Shown in pieces: positions 24,801 through 31,390 of a stretch of 64,000 nucleotides of DNA. This stretch comes from Flavobacterium sp. MFBS3-15. Its GTDB lineage: Bacteria > Bacteroidota > Bacteroidia > Flavobacteriales > Flavobacteriaceae. Under the pieces are notes generated by a model that saw only the letters and a program-made list of their open reading frames with translations, was not told the DNA's origin and ran no database searches. Location: the NCBI RefSeq assembly GCF_026107645.2, contig NZ_JAPCHV010000002.1:248001-312000 (forward strand). The letters are read 5' to 3'. The translations under genes were made by a program, and so were the position numbers. Position 1 is the first letter of the stretch. Each line of letters starts with the position of its first letter.

Positions 24801-25101
24801 CAAAACTAATGTAGCGGGTTACAAACGCGCCAACGATGATGAATATGAACGAAAGGTGAAGGAGCAGCGTAGCCCATTTTTCTTTTTTGTGGAGCTGGTA
24901 ACGCTTGATGTTGCCTATGAAGTTGACAACAAAGAGGAACATGATGAGTTCAAACCACCATGCATTATAGATAAAAAGGCGTGCGGTTTCGGTGTTGTAT
25001 GCATCTTCAATAAAGGTACCTATACCCATGGCGAGGGCAAAAACGAGGAAAAGCACTGCCATTAAACGGGTTGAGGAAAAGAACGATATTATTTTATCCA
25101 T
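21892..25101 (-). CDS. ccsBA: Cytochrome c biogenesis fusion protein CcsBA (ResB-CcsA)
   Basis: This 1069-residue protein fuses the two subunits of system II cytochrome c maturation. The N-terminal ResB/CcsB part has several helices near 10-90 and around 435-460 with a large periplasmic region between. The C-terminal CcsA part (about 740-1069) has multiple helices and the haem-binding WWD motif near residues 968-975 (WGRYWGWDPKETW). It moves haem across the inner membrane and attaches it to apocytochromes c in the periplasm. The fused form is common in Bacteroidetes. A large multi-level foldback element separates it from the divergent M1 peptidase gene. Confidence 0.95.
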   Translation of the reverse strand: MDKIISFFSSTRLMAVLFLVFALAMGIGTFIEDAYNTETARLFIYNAWWFELIMFLFVVNFIGNIKRYQLHKKEKWATLLLHLSFIFIIVGAFVTRYISFEGVMNIREGATEKQFYSDKAYLTIWVDGEYQGSMQRRTFEEPLLFSAAEFMNSNDFTIKGDFNKIPFEVNYKDYKIGAKDTLVADPKGDEYLKLVEAGGGTRHEHYLKAGEVQNIHNILFAFNAPTEGAINITKQGDGYTIKTPFDGSFMRMADQMKGQVAKDTAQPLMLRSLYTVGGAMFVFPETSLKARRDYVSDNDFKTKEQSALTVTVKSEGQERDVTLLGGMKRIGTPVSFKQGNLEYTLLYGSKVYELPFNVKLNDFIAEKQPGSETTYKSFESKVTLSGPEKEDNFDYHIYMNHVLDHKGYRFFQASYDADEKGTVLSVSHDFWGTWISYIGYFFLYIGLMAILFDKNTRFGDLKKKLDKVKAKKAKLVTVIALFISIGAFAQEGHIHERMSQKQIDSLLDKYKVSEEHAAKFGRLVIQDNGRMKPANTFASELLRKVSKSDTYNGMNAEQVLLSMALMDRIWYNVPILHLQRGNDSIRTVLGLPKNAKYAALADFVDPKTQSYKLTGILAEANREKVPNKFQQDFLDIDKRLTLLNWAISGEVFRVIPVPGDKGNRWVNYREANEESIKGLDTIKNIIPFYLQSLGQAVTTGDYKLSDSILEGLNKMQHKYGKDVMPSDDKVKAEILYNKYDIFKKLYTYYMLAGVLMMIFVILKIFRNWKWLRITVNVFYGIVMFLLVLHTLGLIARWYVSGHAPWSNAYESVIYVGWATVLFGFLLSAFSYQPVFKIKAVLRAFFGLSENHRSELTVASAAFVASIILWVAHQSWTDPEIGNLVPVLNSYWLMIHVAVIVACYGPFTLAFMLGIVAMLLMVFTNKENKEKMDLNIKEITYINEMALTVGLVMLTIGNFLGGQWANESWGRYWGWDPKETWALVSIMVYAFVIHMRFVPALRSRWTYNFFSVLAFASILMTYFGVNFYLTGLHSYASGEVRTPMYFFWMALGVFILGGLAYVQFRRHLRK

Positions 25102-25170
25102 GAGTGTGGAACGTTGAGTATAAATTGGTGCAAAAATACTGGAAAATTTACTCTCACGGTAAAAAAATAG

Positions 25171-25600
25171 CCACGAATTACACGAATTTCACAAATTAAA
25201 GAACCGCTAATTATTATAAATTTAAAACTGCATATTTTTCCGCTACAACACCTGACAGGTTTTTATAACACAGGTGTTCGGAATAGTTTTAAATTACTTA
25301 TATGCCGCTCCTCCGGAGCTATAAGTCACTCATCATCAATATTGCTATAAACATTTCGCCCCGCTGGGGGGGGCTGCTGCTGAGTCCCGGAGGGACGGTA
25401 TGTTTATAGCAAGAATGTTAGCAATCCCCTTGAGCTCCGGAGGAGCGGCATATAAATGATACAAGCACACTAAATAAGCCTGAAAATGGAATAAGCAAGC
25501 TTTTATCATGTCATTTATTGTGAATTACAATATTCCAAACAACCTGTGTTTAAATCCTGTCAAGTATGAAGAAAATTGATGAAATTCGTGCAATTCGCAG
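25171..25600. repeat. Four concentric inverted repeats (nested foldback)
   Basis: Four unrelated arm pairs nest around one centre: 25171-25191 with 25580-25600 (18 of 21 paired), 25251-25284 with 25532-25564 (imperfect; contains CACAGGTGTT/AACCTGTGTT), 25298-25320 with 25433-25455 (perfect 23 bp, containing CTCCTCCGGAG), and 25344-25354 with 25400-25410 (perfect 11 bp, GCTATAAACAT). The innermost loop has CCCCGCTGGGGGGGGC and TCCCGGAGGGAC. It fills most of the 600-base gene-free stretch 25102-25702. Confidence 0.9.
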
Positions 25601-25702
25601 CAAAAAAGGACGACCTCTAAATATTTTTCATTATTAATCAGAACTTAGGTATATTTGACGTTTACCAGAAACAATTAACTCAACAAAAAACGTAACGATT
25701 AC

Positions 25703-27628
25703 ATGAGATTACCCAAATTAGCACTACTCATGGGACTTATGGGAACCATCGCTTTTGCACAGGAACCCGCCAATAAGAACAACCAGTCTGAATTTGATGA
25801 CGTAATGTACCGCCGGGGCAACGAATACCGCGCCGCATCGGGTGTGCCGGGCCCTAAGTATTGGCAGAACAATGCCGACTATTCCATTGAGGTGGAACTG
25901 GATGACCAAACCAACATCCTGAAAGGCAAGCTGACGATGACCTACCATAACAACAGCCCGCAAACGCTGGAATATATCTGGATGTATGTGGAGCAGAACC
26001 GATTTACCGAAACTTCGCGGGGTACGCTTACCACGCCAATTGCAGGCAACCGCTATTCGGGAGATACCGATGGTGGCATTACAATATCCAACCTTTCGGC
26101 AAAGACAAAAGGCAACCCCTCGAACAAGTTCCTCATCAGCGATACAAGGATGCAGGTATATTTTAACGAGCCGCTAAAGCCTAAGGCTAAAGCCGTGGTT
26201 TCTATGAACTTTGAATTTAAGGTGCCTAAAGCAGGCATGGACCGCATGGGACAGCTGAAAACGCCGAAAGGGACCATTTATTCCCTGGCGCAATGGTATC
26301 CGCGCGTGGCAGTATATGACGATGTTGTAGGCTGGAACGTAGAGCCTTATCTTGGCGCAGGCGAATTTTATGTTGAATATGGCAACTTTGATTATAAGGT
26401 AACCGTACCGTACGACCATATCGTGGTGGGTTCGGGCGAACTTGTCAATGGCAAGGAGGTACTCACCAAACAGCAGCTGGCCCGTATGGGGGAAGCTGAA
26501 AAAAGCGACAAGACCGTATACCTGATTACGCCGGAAGAAGTAGGCAATACCGCCATTACGCGGCCAATGAAAAGCGGCAAAGCGACGTGGCATTTTAAAA
26601 TGACCAATACGCGCGATGTGGCATTTGCTACATCGAAAGCATTTGTATGGGATGCCGCGCGCATCAACTTCCCAAGCGGAAGGAAAGGCATGGCGCAGTC
26701 GGCCTACCCTGTTGAGCGCAAAGCCAACACTGCATGGGGCCGCTCTACCGAATATACCAAAGCATCTATCGAGCACTACTCAAAAATGTGGTTTGAATAT
26801 CCTTACCCTAATGCTGTAAATGTAGCGTCGAATGCGGGCGGGATGGAGTATCCGGGCGTATCATTTTGTGAGGCGGGAGCTTTTGGGGCAAGCCTTTGGG
26901 ACGTTACCGACCATGAGTTCGGCCATAACTGGTTCCCGATGATCGTAGGCTCCAACGAGCGCCGCTATGCTTGGATGGACGAGGGTTTCAATACCTTTAT
27001 CAATTATTACAGTACGCTGGATTTCAACAATGGCGAATACCCAACCGACATTGCCAAGGCGCAGAACCGCGTACACTATTTTAAATGGAAAGGCCGCGAG
27101 GGCATCTCTACCTACCCTGACGTTGCCAAGAACATGAACCTGGGGTACACCGCTTACTACAAGCCTGCTACCGGAATGATCATGCTGCGCGAGTACATAC
27201 TGGGCCAGGACCGTTTTGACTATGCTTTCCGCAGTTATATAAAGAACTGGGCATTCAAGCACCCCCAGCCTTCGGATTTCTTCAATGCAATGGACAACGC
27301 CGCCGGCGAAAACCTGAACTGGTTCTGGAAAGGCTGGTTCATGGAGAATGGCAACATCAACCTGGGGATTTCGGAAGTAGAGCAGGAAGAAGGTTCCGCC
27401 ATAATCAAGTTTGTGAACAAAGGCGAGATTCCCATGCCGGTAGTATTCAAGATCACTTATGACGATGATACCATCGAGATGCGTACCCTGCCGGTTGAAA
27501 CCTGGATGCGCACGAAGGAATGGAAATACCTTGTGAAATCGGACAAAAAGCTCAAATCTGTTGAAATCGACCCGATGAAAGTAGTACCGGACATCGACCT
27601 GAAAGACAATAAATGGGTTAAAGAATAA
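25703..27628 (+). CDS. M1-family metallopeptidase (gluzincin), secreted
   Basis: A 641-residue zinc aminopeptidase-fold protein with a signal peptide ending IAFAQ-E. The zinc site is complete: H404-E405-F-G-H408 with the third ligand E427 (WMDEGFNTF), and the substrate-amine-binding GGMEY is at 379-383 (canonical GxMEN, here with Y). The N-terminal beta domain (about 55-240) and C-terminal part (about 430-641) follow. It should cleave N-terminal residues of peptides in the periplasm or outside. It is monocistronic with a good terminator. I chose [15 protein letters not shown] because it gives a clean signal peptide. Confidence 0.92.
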   Translation: MRLPKLALLMGLMGTIAFAQEPANKNNQSEFDDVMYRRGNEYRAASGVPGPKYWQNNADYSIEVELDDQTNILKGKLTMTYHNNSPQTLEYIWMYVEQNRFTETSRGTLTTPIAGNRYSGDTDGGITISNLSAKTKGNPSNKFLISDTRMQVYFNEPLKPKAKAVVSMNFEFKVPKAGMDRMGQLKTPKGTIYSLAQWYPRVAVYDDVVGWNVEPYLGAGEFYVEYGNFDYKVTVPYDHIVVGSGELVNGKEVLTKQQLARMGEAEKSDKTVYLITPEEVGNTAITRPMKSGKATWHFKMTNTRDVAFATSKAFVWDAARINFPSGRKGMAQSAYPVERKANTAWGRSTEYTKASIEHYSKMWFEYPYPNAVNVASNAGGMEYPGVSFCEAGAFGASLWDVTDHEFGHNWFPMIVGSNERRYAWMDEGFNTFINYYSTLDFNNGEYPTDIAKAQNRVHYFKWKGREGISTYPDVAKNMNLGYTAYYKPATGMIMLREYILGQDRFDYAFRSYIKNWAFKHPQPSDFFNAMDNAAGENLNWFWKGWFMENGNINLGISEVEQEEGSAIIKFVNKGEIPMPVVFKITYDDDTIEMRTLPVETWMRTKEWKYLVKSDKKLKSVEIDPMKVVPDIDLKDNKWVKE

Positions 27629-27632
27629 TGAG

Positions 27633-27654
27633 AGCGGCTTCGGCCGCTTTTTTT
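27633..27654 (+). terminator. Terminator with TTCG tetraloop after the M1 peptidase gene
   Basis: AGCGGC-TTCG-GCCGCT followed by seven T residues, five bases after the stop codon. A textbook intrinsic terminator. Confidence 0.95.
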
Positions 27655-27820
27655 GTTTTAGTACCGTAAAGGAACACTAAGTCCCTCCAATTATTGAGTA
27701 ACCGGAACGATGATTAGCATGGGAAATCTTCGAATCTTTGCGCCTTCTTTGCGAATCTCTGTGAAATAACTTCAAGCGTAGCGCTTCCTAAACCTGAAAG
27801 TTTTTTATAATTTAGCCGTC

Positions 27821-28576
27821 ATGTTAAAAACAGTCATTATCGGGTCGGGAAATGTGGCGCAGCACCTTGCAAAGGCCATCGATGCATCGGGGCAGGCAAT
27901 GCTGGTGCAGCTGTATGCCCGGCACCCCGAAAAGCTGGCACATTTGTTTCCTGAAGAGAAGATCATCTCCTCTTTGGAAGACCTTGGCGATGCCGACATT
28001 TACATCATTTCGGTGACCGATGATGCCATCGCGGAAGTATCTGCAAAGCTGCCGTTTGAAAGAAAGCTGGTGGTGCATACTTCGGGCAGCGTGGCACTGG
28101 AACAGATGGATGGCAAAAATCGCAGAGGGGTGTTTTACCCGTTGCAGACGTTCTCCAAAAGCAAAACTGTTGATTTCAGCAAAGTGCCGTTGTGCCTTGA
28201 AAGCGAGAACGAAGCCGACTATAACGTCCTTGAAACATTGGCGAATGCCTTATCCCGAACGGTTTACAACATCGGTTCCAAACAAAGGCAGGCACTGCAC
28301 GTGGCGGCCGTTTTCGTGAGCAATTTTTCGAACCATATGTATGCGTTGGGCGATGCTGTATGTCAGGAGAATGATATCCCGTTCAGCATACTGAACCCTT
28401 TGATTGCTGAGACTGCCGACAAGGTGAATACCCTCTCCCCTGTTCAGGCACAGACAGGGCCGGCCATACGCCACGACCAAAAGACCATTGAAAAGCACCT
28501 TGACTTCCTGAAGGACGACAACCAAAGGAATATCTATAAAATATTAACCCAATCGATACAGGACACCCATGGCTGA
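27821..28576 (+). CDS. DUF2520 / Rossmann-like NAD(P)-binding protein
   Basis: A 251-residue protein with an N-terminal Rossmann fold (VIIGSGNVAQHLAKAI, residues 5-20) and a C-terminal helical domain characteristic of DUF2520 (HVAAVFVSNFSNHMYALGDA, then QTGPAIRHDQKTIEKHLDFL). These proteins resemble 6-phosphogluconate or ketopantoate reductase-like enzymes, but the substrate is unestablished. It overlaps the kdsC gene by 8 bases and starts a five-gene plus-strand run ending with mscS. The run order (DUF2520, kdsC, UbiA-like, maf, mscS) is common in flavobacteria. Confidence 0.88.
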   Translation: MLKTVIIGSGNVAQHLAKAIDASGQAMLVQLYARHPEKLAHLFPEEKIISSLEDLGDADIYIISVTDDAIAEVSAKLPFERKLVVHTSGSVALEQMDGKNRRGVFYPLQTFSKSKTVDFSKVPLCLESENEADYNVLETLANALSRTVYNIGSKQRQALHVAAVFVSNFSNHMYALGDAVCQENDIPFSILNPLIAETADKVNTLSPVQAQTGPAIRHDQKTIEKHLDFLKDDNQRNIYKILTQSIQDTHG

Positions 28577-29096
28577 AAGCTATAAAGAACTGATGAACAA
28601 CATTACCACATTCATTTTTGATGTGGACGGCGTGCTTACTGACGGCACCATACACGTTACCCCTACCGGCGAAATGCTGCGCAACATGAACATACGCGAC
28701 GGCTATGCCATGAAGGCCGCTGTGGAGAACGGTTATACCGTATGCATCATTTCGGGTGGGCTGAATGAGGGCGTACGCATACGCCTGCGCAACCTCGGCA
28801 TTACTGATATTTATCTTGGTGTGCCTAATAAAGTGGAGACATTTGATGAATTTACCGACATCTATAATATTAAGCCCGAACAGGTGTTATATATGGGTGA
28901 CGACATTCCTGACTACCACGTGATGCAGCTGGTTGGCCTGCCTACCTGCCCGCAGGATGCAGCTCCTGAAATCAAGGAGATAAGCCGCTACATTTCGCAT
29001 AAAAATGGCGGTACGGGCTGTGTGCGCGACGTGATTGAGCAGGTAATGAAAGTACAGGGGAAATGGATGGAGCATTTTAATGCACGTTATGATTGA
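28569..29096 (+). CDS. kdsC: KdsC-like 3-deoxy-D-manno-octulosonate 8-phosphate phosphatase
   Basis: A 175-residue HAD-superfamily phosphatase. The nucleophile motif is FIFDVDGVLTDG with D18 and D20; motif II is IISGG, and the metal-binding region reads MGDDIPDYHVM. Short HAD proteins of this size lack the cap and act as tetramers. KdsC frees KDO from KDO-8-phosphate in the pathway to lipopolysaccharide inner core. It overlaps the preceding DUF2520 gene by 8 bases, so the two are translationally coupled. Substrate identity rests on family similarity and size. Confidence 0.92.
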   Translation: MAESYKELMNNITTFIFDVDGVLTDGTIHVTPTGEMLRNMNIRDGYAMKAAVENGYTVCIISGGLNEGVRIRLRNLGITDIYLGVPNKVETFDEFTDIYNIKPEQVLYMGDDIPDYHVMQLVGLPTCPQDAAPEIKEISRYISHKNGGTGCVRDVIEQVMKVQGKWMEHFNARYD

Positions 29097-29177
29097 TTTA
29101 AATTCCAAGTTTAAAATAACAAATTACAAACCATCAATACAAATAACCAAATCCACAAATAACCGAATAAGCAATAA
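29097..29177. repeat. Spacer with CAAATAACCAAATCCAC words
   Basis: Between kdsC and the UbiA-like gene, a 17-base word at 29140-29156 is identical to the complement of 9684-9700. Related words (CAAATAACCGAATAAGC) follow. No gene, no foldback partner within this spacer. Confidence 0.55.
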
Positions 29178-30077
29178 ATGAAGATCTTCAAATTACTCAA
29201 CATACCCGACCTTATCATCCTTGCCGTGTCACTGTTTATTTTCCGTTATGGGTTCATATCGGCACAGGAGGCGGTCATTCCAGCGCTAAACGACTGGCAA
29301 TACGCGCTGCTGGCTTTTTCATGCATTTTTATAGCTGCAGGGGCTTACTTCATAAATAACACAGCCGGGATTGGGCATAAAGAGTACGATATTTCAGAAG
29401 CACAGAGCTATAACCTGTATATAGTGCTCACCATAATAGGTGTCGGCCTGGGGTACTACATTGCCAATCTTGTCGGGATACCCCTATACTCCGGTATAAT
29501 GGTGGTGGCTGCGGCAACGCTCTACATTTATGCTACAAGCCTGAAGCAGACGCTGCTAATCAGTAACGTCCTGATCGCAATTACCACGGCATTACCTATC
29601 GTAGCCATAGGTATCTTCAATTTTTACCCGTTGCTGATACCGGAGACAAAACCGCTGTTGGGCACACTTTTCAGTCTGTTACTCGATTATGCCCTATTCG
29701 TATTTGTCATTGCATTGCTCCTTACTTTTGTACAGGATTTAGCCCATGCCGACAGCGACTACAATGCAGGCATCAACACCCTGCCCATTGCTTTGGGTAA
29801 AGAGCGTACAGTTAAAATTGTCTGCGCACTTACTATAATACCCATTGCCATGGTCCTGTATTATGTGAATACCTACCTGCTCAACCTGTTATGGGCAATG
29901 GGATTCTGCCTGTTGTTCCTGCTTGGGCCGGTCATATATTTTGCCATTAAGCTGTGGAATTCCAAAACCCAGAAAGACTTTACGCAATTGGTTACCGTTA
30001 TGAAGCTTGTGTTGTTCTTCACATCCGTTTCCATTGCGGTTATAACATTCAATATCCAATACAATGCTAAGGGATAA
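29178..30077 (+). CDS. UbiA-family prenyltransferase-like protein with degenerate first aspartate motif
   Basis: A 299-residue, eight-to-nine-helix membrane protein. The second aspartate region is recognisable (TFVQDLAHADSDYNAGINTL followed by PIALG), and that fits UbiA proteins, often annotated in flavobacteria as geranylgeranylglycerol-phosphate geranylgeranyltransferase. The first motif, where NDxxD is expected, instead reads YFINNTAGIGHKEYD, so the usual metal-binding aspartates are missing. Substrate and catalysis are therefore uncertain: it may use another ligand, or have lost activity. It is in the DUF2520-kdsC-maf-mscS run, and its last 14 bases overlap maf. Confidence 0.8.
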   Translation: MKIFKLLNIPDLIILAVSLFIFRYGFISAQEAVIPALNDWQYALLAFSCIFIAAGAYFINNTAGIGHKEYDISEAQSYNLYIVLTIIGVGLGYYIANLVGIPLYSGIMVVAAATLYIYATSLKQTLLISNVLIAITTALPIVAIGIFNFYPLLIPETKPLLGTLFSLLLDYALFVFVIALLLTFVQDLAHADSDYNAGINTLPIALGKERTVKIVCALTIIPIAMVLYYVNTYLLNLLWAMGFCLLFLLGPVIYFAIKLWNSKTQKDFTQLVTVMKLVLFFTSVSIAVITFNIQYNAKG

Positions 30078-30648
30078 GCTAAAAAACCATAAGGTGGTAC
30101 TCGCATCCGGTTCGCCAAGAAGGCAGCAGTTCCTGAAAGAACTCGATGTGCCGTTTGAAGTGCGCCTGAAAGAGGTGGAAGAAATTTATCCGGACAACCT
30201 GCAGGGAGCTGAAATAACAGATTTTCTGGCCGAACTGAAGGCCAAAAGCATGGACGACTCGCTTTCGAACGACGAGATACTCATAACCAGTGATACCATT
30301 GTGTGGCATAACGGCAGGGCATTGGGCAAACCGAGAGATTATGATGATGCTTTTGCAATGCTTACAACGCTTTCAGGAAACACGCATGAGGTGATTACAT
30401 CGGTGTGCATAAAGAGCCCGGATAAGACAGAAGTGTTTAACGAAACGACCAAAGTCACTTTTAACACGCTTTCGGATGCCGAGATCAAATATTACCTTGA
30501 CAACTACAAACCCTTTGATAAAGCGGGGTCTTACGGCATCCAGGAATGGATTGGGCTTGTGGCGATTGCCAGGATCGAGGGCTCGTATGCCAATGTTGTA
30601 GGCATGCCGGTAGATAAAGTCTACCAACATTTAAGTAAATTTGCTTAA
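30064..30648 (+). CDS. maf: Maf-family nucleotide pyrophosphatase
   Basis: A 194-residue Maf protein. Conserved motifs are VVLASGSPRRQQFL (residues 11-24), SDTIVWHNGRALGKPRDYDD and KAGSYGIQEWIG. Maf proteins hydrolyse modified and canonical nucleoside triphosphates (notably dTTP/UTP for the YhdE type) to monophosphates in the cytoplasm, limiting misincorporation. The start overlaps the end of the UbiA-like gene by 14 bases, and its last base is shared with the mscS start (TAATG), so three genes are tightly coupled. Family confident; exact substrate class is not read. Confidence 0.93.
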   Translation: MLRDKLKNHKVVLASGSPRRQQFLKELDVPFEVRLKEVEEIYPDNLQGAEITDFLAELKAKSMDDSLSNDEILITSDTIVWHNGRALGKPRDYDDAFAMLTTLSGNTHEVITSVCIKSPDKTEVFNETTKVTFNTLSDAEIKYYLDNYKPFDKAGSYGIQEWIGLVAIARIEGSYANVVGMPVDKVYQHLSKFA

Positions 30649-31184
30649 TGGAAGAATTACAAAAGCACGTATATTATACTGAAATACTGCGTACAGCCAT
30701 AACTGTAATAGTATTTATAGCATTGAGCCTGCTGATAAAGCGGCTCACTAAAAAGTATGCCCGTACGGCCCACCTTTCCGAACACCGCACCAACCTTATT
30801 ACCAAGTACATCGACATAGGTATGTTTGTGCTTTTTACAGTAATAATCATTGCGGTATGGGGCATTAAGACAGAAGACCTGTTCGGGTTCATCACAGGGG
30901 CGCTGACCATAATAGGCGTGGCATTTTTTGCGCAATGGTCCATACTCAGCAACATCACTTCGGGCATCATCATCTTTTTCACCTATCCTTTCCGCATAGG
31001 CGACGTGATCCGCATACACGACAAGGATTTCCCCATCGAAGCCCAGATTGAGGACATAAAAACATTCCATACCATACTCCGCACCCGCGAGGGCGAACTC
31101 ATAACCTACCCTAACAGCCTGCTGTTGCAGAAGGGCGTGAGCATTGTGCCCATAACCCGCGAGGACAAAGAGTTTTACGATTAA
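30648..31184 (+). CDS. Small MscS-family mechanosensitive channel
   Basis: A 178-residue protein with two to three transmembrane helices (about residues 10-30, 50-70, 80-110, the last with the pore-lining alanine/glycine-rich FGFITGALTIIGVAFFAQW), followed by a beta domain (about 115-178). The start shares a base with the maf stop (TAATG), indicating translational coupling. Compared with E. coli MscS (286 aa) it lacks the larger C-terminal cage. It would open under membrane tension and relieve osmotic shock. It ends the five-gene run; the spacer after it holds an inverted repeat. Confidence 0.88.
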   Translation: MEELQKHVYYTEILRTAITVIVFIALSLLIKRLTKKYARTAHLSEHRTNLITKYIDIGMFVLFTVIIIAVWGIKTEDLFGFITGALTIIGVAFFAQWSILSNITSGIIIFFTYPFRIGDVIRIHDKDFPIEAQIEDIKTFHTILRTREGELITYPNSLLLQKGVSIVPITREDKEFYD

Positions 31185-31211
31185 ACACCATGCAGAATTT
31201 TTTAAAAATTG

Positions 31212-31381
31212 AACCACATAACTTGTTCCGCTATAGCGGGAAGCACATAGCTTTCCGAATGAAGAAAGTATTGGTAAATCTGTGCATTGAAAGTCCACAG
31301 AGATTGAAGCAAAGCTTCAAAGACTATGTGGTGATATGCCTTACTCAAAAAAACCTATCCGACCTATGTTCCTATGTGGTT
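31212..31381. repeat. Inverted repeat element with AACCACATA arms
   Basis: AACCACATA (31212-31220) and TATGTGGTT (31373-31381) enclose an interior with further copies of ATGTGGT and CTATGT words. The same arms occur at 15285-15420. Because the interior is open in one frame, automated calls can wrongly extend the PIG-L gene upstream through it. Confidence 0.75.
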
Positions 31382-31390
31382 AATTATAAA

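Noticed and set aside
25298..25455. The GC-rich 23-bp arms as a simple terminator
   Set aside because: The arms are 112 bases apart and not followed by a T-run; the nested layout fits a foldback better.
31190..31390. Upstream extension of the PIG-L protein
   Set aside because: The extension lies within an inverted repeat element also found at 15285-15420, and the ATG at 31391 begins a clear signal peptide.
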